Part shown: positions 1 through 11,876 of the stretch, one piece after another
How the letters are laid out: every line of letters starts with the position of its first letter
Position numbering within the stretch: position 1 is the first letter of the stretch
Assembly (NCBI RefSeq): GCF_019578655.1
Contig: NC_063261.1
Location: forward strand, 24,469,126-24,533,125
Source of the DNA: Ricinus communis
Taxonomy: Eukaryota > Streptophyta > Magnoliopsida > Malpighiales > Euphorbiaceae
Length of the DNA: 64,000 bases
Direction: 5' to 3'
Translations under genes and position numbers: made by a program
Notes under the pieces: generated by a model
What the model was told of the DNA's origin: nothing
Database searches by the model: none
Seen by the model: only the letters and a program-made list of their open reading frames with translations

Positions 1-120
1 GTGACAGTTAGGGCAGGAGAACAGCATACTTTTTCTGATCAAGGAATGTTAATTCAAATTAAAGACATACTAGAAAAGAAGGTTCTGGATTACAGAGGAA
101 GTCGTTTGAAAGTTTCTTAG
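1..120 (+). CDS. Possible 3' end of a gene cut by the left window edge
   Basis: Frame 1 is open from the first base to a TAG at 118-120 and would encode the last 39 residues of a protein ending in ...YRGSRLKVS. The peptide is charged and has balanced composition, including the stretch GEQHTFSDQG. This differs from the low-complexity translation of the AT-rich DNA that follows, and base composition drops sharply to AT-rich after about position 240. I do not recognise the family. It could be the terminal exon of a plus-strand gene lying to the left, or a gene fragment carried by a transposon. The bases from 121 to about 240 would then be 3' UTR. Confidence 0.3.
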   Translation: MTVRAGEQHTFSDQGMLIQIKDILEKKVLDYRGSRLKVS

Positions 121-1585
121 CCAAGAATTTGAACATTTGCCAGTTGTTCCGGCCAAGTATTCCTGCCTTTATGAAGTGGCCTTTTCAGTGTCAACTTTCT
201 GTTCATTCATATCGCAAAAAGGTTAGTTCTCACTTAAATCACTTTTTTACTAATGGCTTACTTAAATCATTTAAAAAATGATAATTTCTTTTATAAATTA
301 TATTAGCTTTTTATTAGTAATGTTAGTTGTGGAAAAATAATTAATATTATAAAAAATAATTATTTTTATGAAAATTAATAACTTATAAAAATTAATAAAT
401 TTATAAAAAAATTAACAACTTTTTATAATTAAAATTTAATCATCAATGGAGAAATAGTAAATTTATAAAAAAATTATATTTTTTAATAAATTATACTAAT
501 TTTTTATAAGTGTTACTAGTTGTAAAAAAATTTATTTTTTACGGATTTAATGAATTATGAAAAATTGATAAATTTATAATAATACTAATATTTTATAATC
601 ACAAAATTTACTGTTAAATTATGAAAATTGGTATTTTTAATATTTTTTATAATTTATATTAATTTTTTATAAATATTACTAGTCGTAAAAAATAAATAAA
701 ATTATAAAAAGATATAACTTTTATAGAATTTAATGATTTATTAAAAATCAAATTTTTTGTAAAATTTATTATTTAATTATAAGAAATAGAAAGCTTTTTC
801 ATTTTTTTTATAAATTATAGATTTTTCATAACATTAAAAATATATAAATTTAAAACTATTTTATATTATTCTAATAAATCTCGTTGTAATTAATAACTTA
901 TAATTATAGATAGTAAATTATTTCTAAAATTATATAAGAAAAACACTTATCATAATTTATTAATTGCTTAAGATAAAATATAATTAGTTTGTTTTGAAAT
1001 AGTAATAGAGATCCTCCAGGTCTTTAGGCGAGTGACAAAAGAGGTTTTACATTAATTTTTCTATTTTTTTATAATAAAAGGAAAAAAAATTAAATCGATG
1101 ATTTTATATAATAATTGAGGGCATGAATTGTAATATAAGAATATTTATATTAAATTTATTATATGCTTTCAAAGTGCAATCTATGTATTTAGGAGTTGTG
1201 TGGCCAATATTATCTATAAGAATGACAATGCGTACAATAATATTATATTTCTAGTTCTATCCATATCCGAAAAGATAATATATTTATTTTTATTTTATTT
1301 ATAGTATCTGAATAATCAACACTAAATCTGTCCCTATAGTTATAGGGTTTCAAATAATCAGTGGATAACACACTATTAAAATATTATTATTTATAGAGAT
1401 TATTTAATTATCAAATAAATATTAATTTATCAATAAATAAATATTTATTAATATAAAAATTTATATTTAATTATTTGTTTATATATCTTTATTATGATTT
1501 ATGTATGAATTATAATAAAAAAATACTATCAAAAGTTAGTATATATATGTATATATAGAATTCAAAAATTAATATTTATACTTAT

Positions 1586-2343
1586 AAATACATGAAGGTA
1601 AATAAATTATTCATTAAATAAATAAATAATAATGTTCATACATAAATAAAATGACTAAATTAAACACTTATGAAAAACAAGCCTAATATATTTAACCCAA
1701 TTATTAAATAGAAAGATAAAAAATAATAAAGTAAAAACTCCCTCTAGATCAAGGATTTCTTCAAGTAGGAAAAAGATTGGTCCTAACTCTCCAATTCTTG
1801 AAAAGCTTTTTAGATCTTAAAAAGAGTAATGGAAATTAAACTAAAATATTTATGAAGAACTGCAGAGGGTTATAGAGAATAATGATGGGATGGTGTAGAG
1901 AGCAAGTAGGAGAAAATTCCCCACCTTTCTTAGAATAAGATTTTGTAGAGATATATATCGAGAAGAGTCCTCCTCTAAATAAATCACTCTAGAGATAAGT
2001 ATACTAATATAAGTCTATTTAATAGATAAAACTTTAAATATCTTTATCTCCATAAAATACTATCCTATAAATAACTCTTAATATAAATCCTAATAATTAT
2101 AGAAAATGACTAAAATATCCATTGGGCCTTGTAATTAACAGTCCATGCGTCTTAATCTTGAGCCTTGATATGAACATGTCCCATTAAGCTTATTTTAGCT
2201 CTATATTTTTCTCTTTTTGCTAATATTTTTAAAAATAGATAATTAAGCTTAAATAAGATAAAATCACATATTTTCACTATTTTATATATGTAAAAATATC
2301 ATTAAACCTCTAAAATATCTTTAAATATCTATACATAATTTAG
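1586..2343 (-). repeat. Dispersed copy A of the foldback-element family
   Basis: Read on the minus strand, this stretch matches the plus strand of about 17795-18560. It contains the conserved block around 2126-2215, which carries a GGGCC(T)TGTAATTA motif and a 'ccatgcgtcttaatcttg' motif, and the block around 1735-1860 describing the 'ccctctagatcaagg' segment. It covers the central spacer and the inner part of one arm of the 17.2-19.05 kb structure. Divergence is visible but order is collinear. No coding capacity is evident. Class assignment is open: it could be a non-autonomous DNA transposon or an LTR-derived piece. Confidence 0.6.
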
Positions 2344-5300
2344 ACTGAATATATATATATATATCAAAATGCTAATTTAGCAATATAAAACTGAAAAAGT
2401 CATGCAAAGTTCAGAATTTTGCCTAAAACTATTTTTTTTTTTTTTTTTTTTTTTGGGTTTATGTCAAATGAAGATGAGACGTGACCTTTTAATTTGCAAT
2501 AATTGAAAGAAAAGAGCAAAATTGCGAATTGCCTTGTATGCAATTATGGACTTCCTGTCGTTAGCTCATTGGGCATCAATTGCAATTACGTATATAATCC
2601 AATAACTGAACGAAAATGGAAATTCCATATTGTCCAACCATATATTGATTAAATTGATTACAAACGTCCTCTATTATATATCATATAATATAAAAACATC
2701 CCATAAGAAAAATATTGACAAATAGTTTCAGCTGTTGAAAGACCATATAATCATTTGGTCGTTGCATTTTATAATAGGGGACCCCAGATTTTTGTTCGTT
2801 GAGAAAATTGAAATTAATCTTATTATAAAGCTTTCACTAATTGAACACTTTATTGGAGAATTATGGGTTTCAAAATTGACCCCTCAACCGTTGATCACTG
2901 ACTAATTTGGACTAATAAAACTGTGAGTTGAAGATATGTAAAATGACAAGGAAATTTTTGTTCTTTTAAAAAATTGCTTTATGGTAAAAAAAATATAAAT
3001 TACTCTCATTAACTGTTTTAAATGATGTTCTTTAATTTCAACAATCACTATAATAGTATCAAATTAAATTATTTAAAATTTATCGTGTAATATAATATAA
3101 AAAATAAAAAAATTAATTTTTTTTTATATTTGAGTTCAACATGATTGGTTATATTTAAATAGTTTTGACTATTATTTTAAAATTAATAATTAATTGAGGT
3201 GTAGAAATATTTAGATTTTTCATCACTCATATGTGGCGACAGTAAAGTTGTATAAAAATAAATAAAAGAATGCCATGAGAATAATATATTTTTATATTTG
3301 GATTATATAAGCTTTATACTGATCAAAGTGTTAATTATATTGTAGCTATTAGACTTTTCTTTTTAACGAATTCAAACAAAATAATAATTTTTTTTAAAAA
3401 GGTGATTGTGAATATATTATGGTCTCATTTGGCATTAGGGTTGACAAACTGCTTTTTAATTTTATTTTTTAAAAAATTTTCTTTACTTTTAAAAGACTAA
3501 TCTTTTTAGAAAAATATATAAGTTGATAGCTATTTGAAAAACATGTTTACCAAAAGCAATTTATAAGAAATAAAAAATAAATATTATTAAATAAGAAAAG
3601 ATTCTATATTTTACCTTTCCTAACATCCAATTGGTCAAGTCAAATTAAGAATGGTAAAAAATAAAATTTATATTAAACTATTCAATTAATTATAACTTTT
3701 GCATTTTCTAGAGAAAAGGAGAGAGACTTTTGAAATTGTTGTTATAAGTTGTTCGAAAAGGAAAAACTTTTAAATAGATTCATATTCGATCATAATATTT
3801 TTCTGTATTTTATTTATTGTTTTTGGATATGTATGGTTCTAGGAAAGAAGTATTGATGATACGCATCCCAAATGGTGGAGGATTATAATAATGGTTAAGC
3901 ATATTATTGCCCAAGAAGCTAAGGAGTGATGGGGATGGCAAATTGGTCCTGTTGGTTAATTATATATTATTCTTCCAACTAAGCTTCTTAATTGACTGAA
4001 TAATCAGACAATCTTAGTTTATTTCTTTGCTTTTCTACTAAAAGTTGATGCAAAAAAAAAAAAAAAAAAAAGTGAAGGAATTCTTGGTTGTAGCCTACCA
4101 TGAGCATCCAGCCCTAATTGAATAATTAATTAAGTTTTTTTTCTTGTTCTTTTAGAATAAATAGTATATATACACATAGAGTACGTATAAAAGCTGGAAA
4201 AAGATAATTCTTGTTTAGGCTTGGTGCATTTTTTCATTTATCTACTAAATTAATAGACAATGAATACATAGTCATTAGTTTTAAATAATAAAATATGTGT
4301 CAATCATCTAATATTAAAGGATAAAACACTCATATACATTTTTATTAATTATAGTATATATACTAAATCTTGATTAGGATATTCGTACAGAAGCAAAACA
4401 ATCAAAATTATTATAGTTATTGAAAGCTCACTCTTTAGTTATTATTGACTTATTGGATAACTAGTAATTTGGGACTGTGCCGAAGCTTCAGCGTTTAAAG
4501 TCATATAAATTCGACTTTAGAAAAGTGTCATTTGCATACGAATTGATTCGAGTCAGTATTTATGACTAATAATTTCTTAAGATTGTTATTTTTAAAGAAA
4601 AAATGTGAATATTTCGTTAATGAAAATTAATAAATATATTTCAATAAAAATATAAAATTAAATATCAAGAAATATGTGCAAAGAAATTTATTCATAATAA
4701 TCATTAATTTTATTGATGGAACAATAGGTTACAATTTTATGGGAAGAATGCTCTACTATATATATTATAAATATCTTTTAATGAACCCAATTGTCTGAAT
4801 ATTGAATTAAATTTTTTTTTATATTTCATCCTTTCCATAGAGAGAGAATGCAACACTCTGTAACAAAAAATCATACAACTCTTGTGGAAGAAGAATTCAT
4901 TTTGTAATGAATGACTATAAAACTTCTAAAAATACTAATATTTATTTAGTAAAACTAATTAATATAAAATAAAAAGAAAAAAAATTGCTGCTAATCTAAA
5001 GATTGATTTTGACAAAGAACGAGAAAAATGGAAGAGAAGAGGTTACTCCCTTTAGCAAGATCTCCTTTATAATGAATTTTCAAGAGTACAGAAGTAATTA
5101 ATCCGATTCCACTACATTTAAATCTTAAATTGTTAGAGTTACTATTGAAACAAATATTAGTGCAAAACCGCATATTATTTTTCAATAGCCAAGACTTTTA
5201 ATTTGTGAGTTTGAATATGTTTATATCAATATTGGTTTCCCATTTCTGATCAGTGCATGACTGACTTTTCTTTTGATACATTGCAAAAGGGGAAAAAGAA

Positions 5301-6904
5301 AGTTGTGATTATGGTGGCATATTATTAAGGTTAGCCAATAAACGAATGAAGAAAACCCTGGAAAAATATCATATGATAGATATACTGTCCACCCTGAAAA
5401 GACAAGCTTTAGAAAGAACAAAAAAAGAGAGAGAAAGTTAATGAAAAAGAAAAATCCGATCCTTAATTAGTGCAAAACCACTTCCACTATCTTATACTTT
5501 ATTGATGATGTGGGAATAATCTTTCCTTTAATTAGTCATTCCAAATAAACAATAGATTACTCCAAGCTAATAGATTACATTTGGGAAATAAAAATGGTTC
5601 ACAGGTGCAGGAGAAGAAAAAGAAAAAAATAGTGAAGTCAGAAAGAAGCAACAAAAAGAGGTTGAAAATGAATTAGAACAAATTGTCGAACTTGGGTAGC
5701 CATCAATTTGAATTTCTTGAGGACCCATGGCCTTTGCCATGCTACCACCTACTGAGTTTAATTGCTTCCCTAAGAGTGTGAGTGAACAAGGAAAAAAGGC
5801 AATATTAATAGAATTCTTTTTGATATTTTCCATGAAGAAATGTAATTGTCACCATTTTGTTAATCAGATTAATGAGATTATAGGGAAAATAAAAAACAAT
5901 TAACTCTAGAGCTTTTAATTAAATTAGAACTAATGGGTACTTTTTTTTATTTAAAAAAAGATAAAATCTCTTTCCTTAGTCACGATGTTGCCAAAACGTG
6001 TCTTCAAATGGGACCGTCTAGTATCAAACTGCTCCTGCGGGGTCTTTATTTTAAGAGGCCGATTGGTCGCCAAAGAGACCGTGATGATGGTCTTCTGAAA
6101 TAACATGTTACCACTGCCTTTATCTCCTAAAAGTTTATCTTCATACACTCAATAATGATACCTTATCCTCATTTTTTCTCAAATGAAATATAAGGCTTAT
6201 TAACAATAGCTGATATTAAGAACACTGAAGTCAGATTATCTTTTCTATGGTGGGATACCCACATTTGGTTGCATGACGTACGTATATATTAGATGACTCT
6301 TTTCTATTAAACACTTGCGACATTTTCACATCCCATTTCTTTTGAATCAACCCCCAAAACTCAAGTACAAATATTATGTCTTCATCCACATTTTGTATAA
6401 CTAGTAAATCATCATCATTATAATTAGGTTTGGCTCATTTAGTATTTTGCCATCTTAATGTCATTATTAGGGTTCTCACCACATAAAGAGAAACAAAACT
6501 AATTACAAAACTTTGGACCATAGAAGCATTTCTTTGCATTTTCTTCTTAAAGCTTTTGGATTCAATAATATACATTAAAAACAACTCTAATTTTATAAAA
6601 GATAACTGTAAGACTACAACCCTAGACAAGAAGATACATGAATTGGATTCACCTTTATTGCATGTTATTTCATAGGATTCCAGCACATGCATGCAAATTG
6701 TGAAGCAATCAAGCTTTCAGTATATTAATTAGTTTCTCTAACCAGTAAGGTTTTGTTGAGCCCTAATTTGAAAGAGATACAATAAAAATAGATTGAAATT
6801 TTTAAGGTCTGAATTTGTTATCATTAGTGACGAAGAGAACATTACAGAGAGAAATTCTAAGAGAAATGGAGGTAAAAAGATCAGCAAGCAACATTATGTG
6901 TATA

Positions 6905-7100
6905 TCTTGAGATCCAAACAGTGAGAGCAGCAACAATATGTACATAATCGAATATAAAACAAGAATTGGTATAAAGGCAAAACATATAAAATAATAAAAT
7001 CAAAATAAAAAAGAAGAAGAAGAAGAAGAAGAAGAAACTGTAAACATAAGTAGCTGATCAATTAGCTAATTCTTGAGATCCAAACAGTAAGAGCAGCAAC
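6905..7100 (+). repeat. Pair of 30-bp direct repeats 166 bp apart
   Basis: The 30-mer at 6905-6934 (core 'tcttgagatccaaacag') recurs at 7071-7100 with a single substitution (gtgag versus gtaag). A GAA microsatellite at about 7014-7035 lies between the copies. The repeat is far longer than expected by chance in this length. It may mark a small local duplication or a transposon footprint. Confidence 0.7.
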
Positions 7101-8500
7101 TTCTCCAAATGCACATCAATTTATCATATGAAAAATAATTAATGTTTGAATAAATTTGTGGAGATAAACATTTAAAGGGTCCCAAAATGAAGGAAAACTA
7201 AGGTGGCACGCCTTTCCCCTTTTACAAATTGTATATTCAATTGTAAAAAAATTCAAACATAGTAATAATATTTTCAGTTTTGAAAAGTTCATTAAAAGAT
7301 TAAAAATAATTTATTTAATCTATTTTAAGAAAAAATATGTGAGGACTAAAAATAATTAAATTGTTCCAAAATGCAGCAACTAAAAATTATTTAAAATTTT
7401 TCATTAAAAGATTAAATGAAAAACCAAGTGTAGCTAGTTTTTTTATTTTCTTTTTTAAGTCCAGATGATAGAATTTACTTTTGAGGGGAAAAAGCAAGTA
7501 GAGAGATCTATCAGTAAATTAATATGTCAGTTTGCAGTTGGACAAGATTGAGAAGCTAGTTTCATTTGCTACTTTATTCATTTTAATTATGGATGCATAT
7601 GGGAAGTTTCCTTTGATCTTAACTTCTTATTTGTCCACTAATTTCTTGGCTGCATTCATGGTCACATTCAAAAGACAATTTCTATTGTTCGCTAATATAT
7701 TTGATCTTTTTTTTTTTTTTTTATAATAACGATTTTTTTTTTTGATTTTACAATTATTTAATTTGGTGCCTTAACTTAGTAGCGGGAGCGGTTAAAAATT
7801 CTAATTTTATTAAATAAAAATATTATTTTTATTCTTTTATTCATCGGAGACTCAATAGACAATAAACTATATGTAATAAGTACATAGCCATTCTTTTACA
7901 CTCATTTTTATATGTGATCTGGATGAAAGCAACAACAGTCAAATTGGAGATTTTTTTCAACTCTAATAAGTTAATATACCAACCATTTTACTTTCTAATC
8001 GGTTAACCTAATGGTTGTATCTTAATTAAAATTACTAGAAGTGAATAATAAATTCAAGTGGCAAATGGGATTGATAGATCAAAACATTGACAGAGGAGAA
8101 ATTGTGGCAAGGGGCAACTAGCAAAAGTTGCATTGGATATAGACTGGAGTTAAGTGCTGCCTTCAGTGTCACCCGATTCTTTTATCTTACTCTTGCCCAA
8201 TCAAATAATAGAAGTGACGCGAAGAAAATTGTAGAAGTTTTATCCTCCTTCATTATAGTGAAACTTTAGATAAAAGTTATTTGCCTCTTCTACGAGACAG
8301 GAAGTAAGCATGAGAGGAAATAACAAGCAGGGAACTGATTTTGGACACATTTTAGTACTGTTTCTCAGCTAATTCTTTCCTACACACAAAGTGTATATAC
8401 GGCAGTGAAAAATAGAATAACACATATAAATAAGCCTTTTATACTTTGTAATTGAATGATTCACATATCATTGTTTACGATTAATGAATGTATATATCAA

Positions 8501-10051
8501 TTATGTATCATAGATTTGGTAAGAACTAGAGTCCGAATTTAATCAGGATGTCATGTCATTTCTTTTGGGAACAAAAGTGGTTGGCTATGTGTATGGACCT
8601 TGGTATAAGAAATGTCCAGGTCCGAATCCATCTGGCTATTTCGGTTCTAATTTTAGATAGGCTTCAGGCCTAAGCAAAGTCCAGGAATGCATTCAGGCGC
8701 CCAACATCACCTTGGGCAGCAACCGCTTTTTTACATATCTAGTACACATGTTTTCCCTTTTTCTTTCTTCTATCTATTTGTTTCTTGGTTTTCCATAGTT
8801 AAATCACCTCAATAAATCTTGGAATATATCAATCTCTTCAACTCATCTTACGTTTTTACTTTCTGATGATCCCTTTGTGACAATTTGTTAAATTGTTACT
8901 GGAAAGAGAATGAAGAGGATTCAACTTATCAAGACTTAAAGCCTGTAGAAAATTTGACCTCTTAAGATGGGGTTTTGGTGCTTAGGCATTTCACAAGAAT
9001 TTTTCAAAATTTCTGGCTGGACTTAGCTGAGAATCAAAATTATATTTTGAAGAGAATGAACCACTTACCTTGCAGATGAAGTTGACTTATTGTCTCAGCT
9101 TAACTAAAAATGATAGGTCTCCCCAACTTAACCAGAGATAAATAGCTTCCAATCAGTCGATGTTGAAGAAACTTGAAATAGAATAAAGTCTGCCTCACCA
9201 AACAAATATTGGCATCCTTGGTGTCTCCCTTACAAAGATTATGCAGAAGGAGGAATTAACATGCACAACACAACATTTTATGTGCTTAGAGAAAAAGAGA
9301 AGGAAACCTGCGACAGAAATGCAAGCAGTCGTATATTTATAAGTTCGCAAAGGTGCAAATTTGGGTATGGTTTGGGCATGTCCAAAGTACAGCAGTAAAT
9401 GCATAAACACAGAAAATCCAGGTATTGCAGTAATAAAGAATGAGGAGAAGACCTGAAATGACTTGGGATGAAATAGTGCATTAGACCTCTATATGGGTGT
9501 GATCCTCAACCGAGTGGAACAAAGGGGAAGAATTCATATTGCTGACTTAGTTGAGTTGAAAGATAAAACAAGTTTAGGCACTCCAATTTCCCTATGTGGA
9601 TGATTGTGATAAACAGGTTTGTGCAGAAATGTAACCAAACACCCAAGTATAATTTAAATCAGGCACCTGGTTGAGCAAAGTTATTTCTACTGAGAGAACT
9701 TCCCCAGATCTCAATCCAAGATAACTAAGCCGTTGCTGCTAATTCGATGGCTGTGATTATACAAGTGATGATGATACAGTATTGCAAGAAACTAACTTGG
9801 ATGGAAGTATGTAAAACAAACAGGATACAAATACAGAAAAAGTAGCCAGGAATTGAAGAGAGGACTGTACATAAATGTTGAAGTAACAAGTAGTGACAAG
9901 GGAAGGCAATGAAATTTATGGAGTTCAAGAAATGGAGAAAATTATAATTACAGCACATGTAAGTGAAACAGAATAATGAAAATAGAACATTCAGTAACAG
10001 TACCTAATCTAGATCATGGAAAAGTAAAATAAAAGCGATAGATACCACAAA
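8501..10051. other. Downstream flank of the phytol kinase gene
   Basis: This region lies 3' of the minus-strand phytol kinase gene. It is less AT-rich than the far intergenic DNA, and part of it probably belongs to the 3' UTR or to alternative 3' exons. The open frames on the minus strand at 9195-9958 have no recognisable motif and do not continue the kinase reading frame. No RNA gene was recognised here. Confidence 0.4.
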
Positions 10052-11876
10052 CTAGAAGCCAAAACTTAAATATGCTGCTAACATGCTTGTTAAAGGAACA
10101 GATATATTGTCATCCACTGTCTCAGTACTTGGAAGTGACTCCACTAATGTTGCCACTAAAGCAACCCAAGCAACCCTTTGAATTGTCCACATCCAGTCCA
10201 ACTCGAAATATCCCAAAGCTGAATAGTAATACAGCATCCTATGATGAAAAGACAATGTTATGTGAATCTAAATATTAATAAGGATCATAAAAAAACTCCA
10301 CCAATTTAGACTGGTCACTATAAAGGTCCAAACTAAAACGTACCCGATAGAAATCAAGAATCCAGAAATGAACATAGATATGCTACCGGCCCAGCTCTTC
10401 TGATGATTATGTGGAAGTTTTGCTGACCCAAATCTTCTACCCATAATATCAGCGACACCTAAGCGCCCATTAAACTAAAGTTAATCATTAGAAAACTAAA
10501 GACACAAATGAGTTTGGGGTTCTAAATAAGATTCTTTTACCATCCCCACCACACATCATTGCCAATGCCATCACCCCAACAGGAGACTCACGCCAAAAGA
10601 CTAAAGCACAGAAGATCAATACAAGAACATAATACAAAGGACCTCTTAGCAATTCCCTGCAAGAAAAAGGATTGCTGCTTTAGTTGTATCAAGAACTGCA
10701 TATGATGCAAAAAGTGATGAATTGATTGAAATTATTACTTTGGGTTTCCTTCTCGAGTAACGGATTTTATAAGCCCTTCATCGGTAGCCAAAGTGAGTCC
10801 ATTGATAACGAGCCTTAAGCAATTAACAAGTGGTACTATAGAAGCAAAGTAGCGAGCCTCTACTGAGTTGCTATTCTAGGATTAAAAATTATCAAATAAA
10901 GTCGTTAGAGTGCGTTTTCAAAAGTTTTAAAAAAAGGCAGGAAATTAAACTTCATTTAAATTCTATATAGTCAGTCAATTCAGTTCTCATGTATGGAAAG
11001 CTTATAGTTGCTAGAATTCAGTCCTTTCAACTTCTAGTTTTAAATTTATAATTTTTTTTTTTCAAAAAGGAGGCATTTTGAGAGCTTTAAATTTCTCCAG
11101 ATGAGACATCATTTCAACTTATAATAAAAAGAATACAATTGAATTGAATTCATGCCTAGGATCTAGTCTAATCAACTCCTTGCACCTTGTTTAAAAAGTC
11201 CAAAAATGCAAAAATTCAATTCAATTGGATTCTATTTAGTGAATTTGAAACCTTATAGCTGCTAGTATTTACTTCTCTTAATCTAAATAATAAAATCATG
11301 CCAAAGTGACATGATTTTGTAAGTATTCAACTGTAAGTTGATTGAAGTTGTGCACATGATTTGTGTACCTGAAAATAGGCCAAGAAACGGCGAAAAGCAA
11401 TCCGGATAATATATGAACTAGTTTCCTGCTCAATGTCTGTTACAATTCACTAAATATCTGTCAGATCATTAAGAAAATCGCAGTGCTAAATGCTGAAACC
11501 TCATTAATAAATATGAACGACTAGTATTTATTATTATAATAATATAAACTGAAACGAAATACAGTACCTGCTGGATGATGTTTCGTTGAGTGAGAGTATC
11601 GAAAGTCAGAACTAAACCGTACGCGCCGGCGAGTACAGCAGCAGTAGCACCGGCATCTTGAAGTAGAGCTCCGCTGGAAACGGAGAAGCGAGGAATGAGC
11701 AAGGAAGGGGAAGCTGTAGTTGCACGAGGTGAAGGATAGAGAAAGTGGTGGCGGTGGCGGTGGCGGTGGGGGAGGATGGGAGGTGGTGGAGGAGAGAGGA
11801 AATGAGAGGTGGAAGTGTGTACGTGGCGGCGAAGAAGGAGGAGAGAGAGAGTTGGATGTAATGAGAAAAGGCTCAT
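10052..11876 (-). CDS. VTE5: Chloroplast phytol kinase (VTE5/FOLK family)
   Basis: Spliced CDS: complement(10052..10238, 10344..10458, 10541..10656, 10739..10870, 11369..11436, 11569..11876), with 11568 as the exact end of exon 1; six exons, 927 nt, 308 aa, all introns GT-AG and in phase. The family uses CTP to phosphorylate phytol released from chlorophyll (or related prenols such as farnesol), feeding phytyl diphosphate to tocopherol synthesis in the plastid. The N-terminal about 60 residues are rich in Ser, Pro, His and Arg and lack acidic residues, as in a transit peptide. The rest is hydrophobic and multi-spanning, with family signatures RKLVHILSG, EARYFA, TREG, the MMCGGDGVADIMGR block (about residues 203-216), KSWAGSISMF and the C-terminal LVESLP...DDNISVPL. 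VTE5 and FOLK are close paralogues. Proximity to the At5g04480-type gene at 54 kb favours VTE5 (At5g04490), but this rests on recalled Arabidopsis locus order. Confidence 0.9.

Larger units (their letters stand above)
241..8500. other. AT-rich intergenic region without a recognisable gene
   Basis: This stretch is dominated by A/T runs and short degenerate repeats. Homopolymer tracts lie near 2432-2453 (T) and 4051-4069 (A), and a GAA run lies at about 7014-7035. The short open frames at 4991-6692 (minus) and 7532-8269 (plus) have low-complexity translations, no family motif and no splice-consistent neighbours, so I do not call them genes. Recognisable content is limited to the repeat copy at about 1586-2343 and the 30-bp repeat pair at 6905 and 7071, listed separately. 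Confidence 0.6.

Noticed and set aside
5567..5833. 88-codon open frame on the minus strand as a small secreted peptide gene
   Set aside because: It has a balanced stretch (GGSMAKAMGPQEIQ) but no signal peptide at the start, no known peptide motif and no splice partner.
8600..8640. GGTCCGAATCC resembling a tRNA T-arm
   Set aside because: The flanking sequence does not form acceptor, D or anticodon arms.
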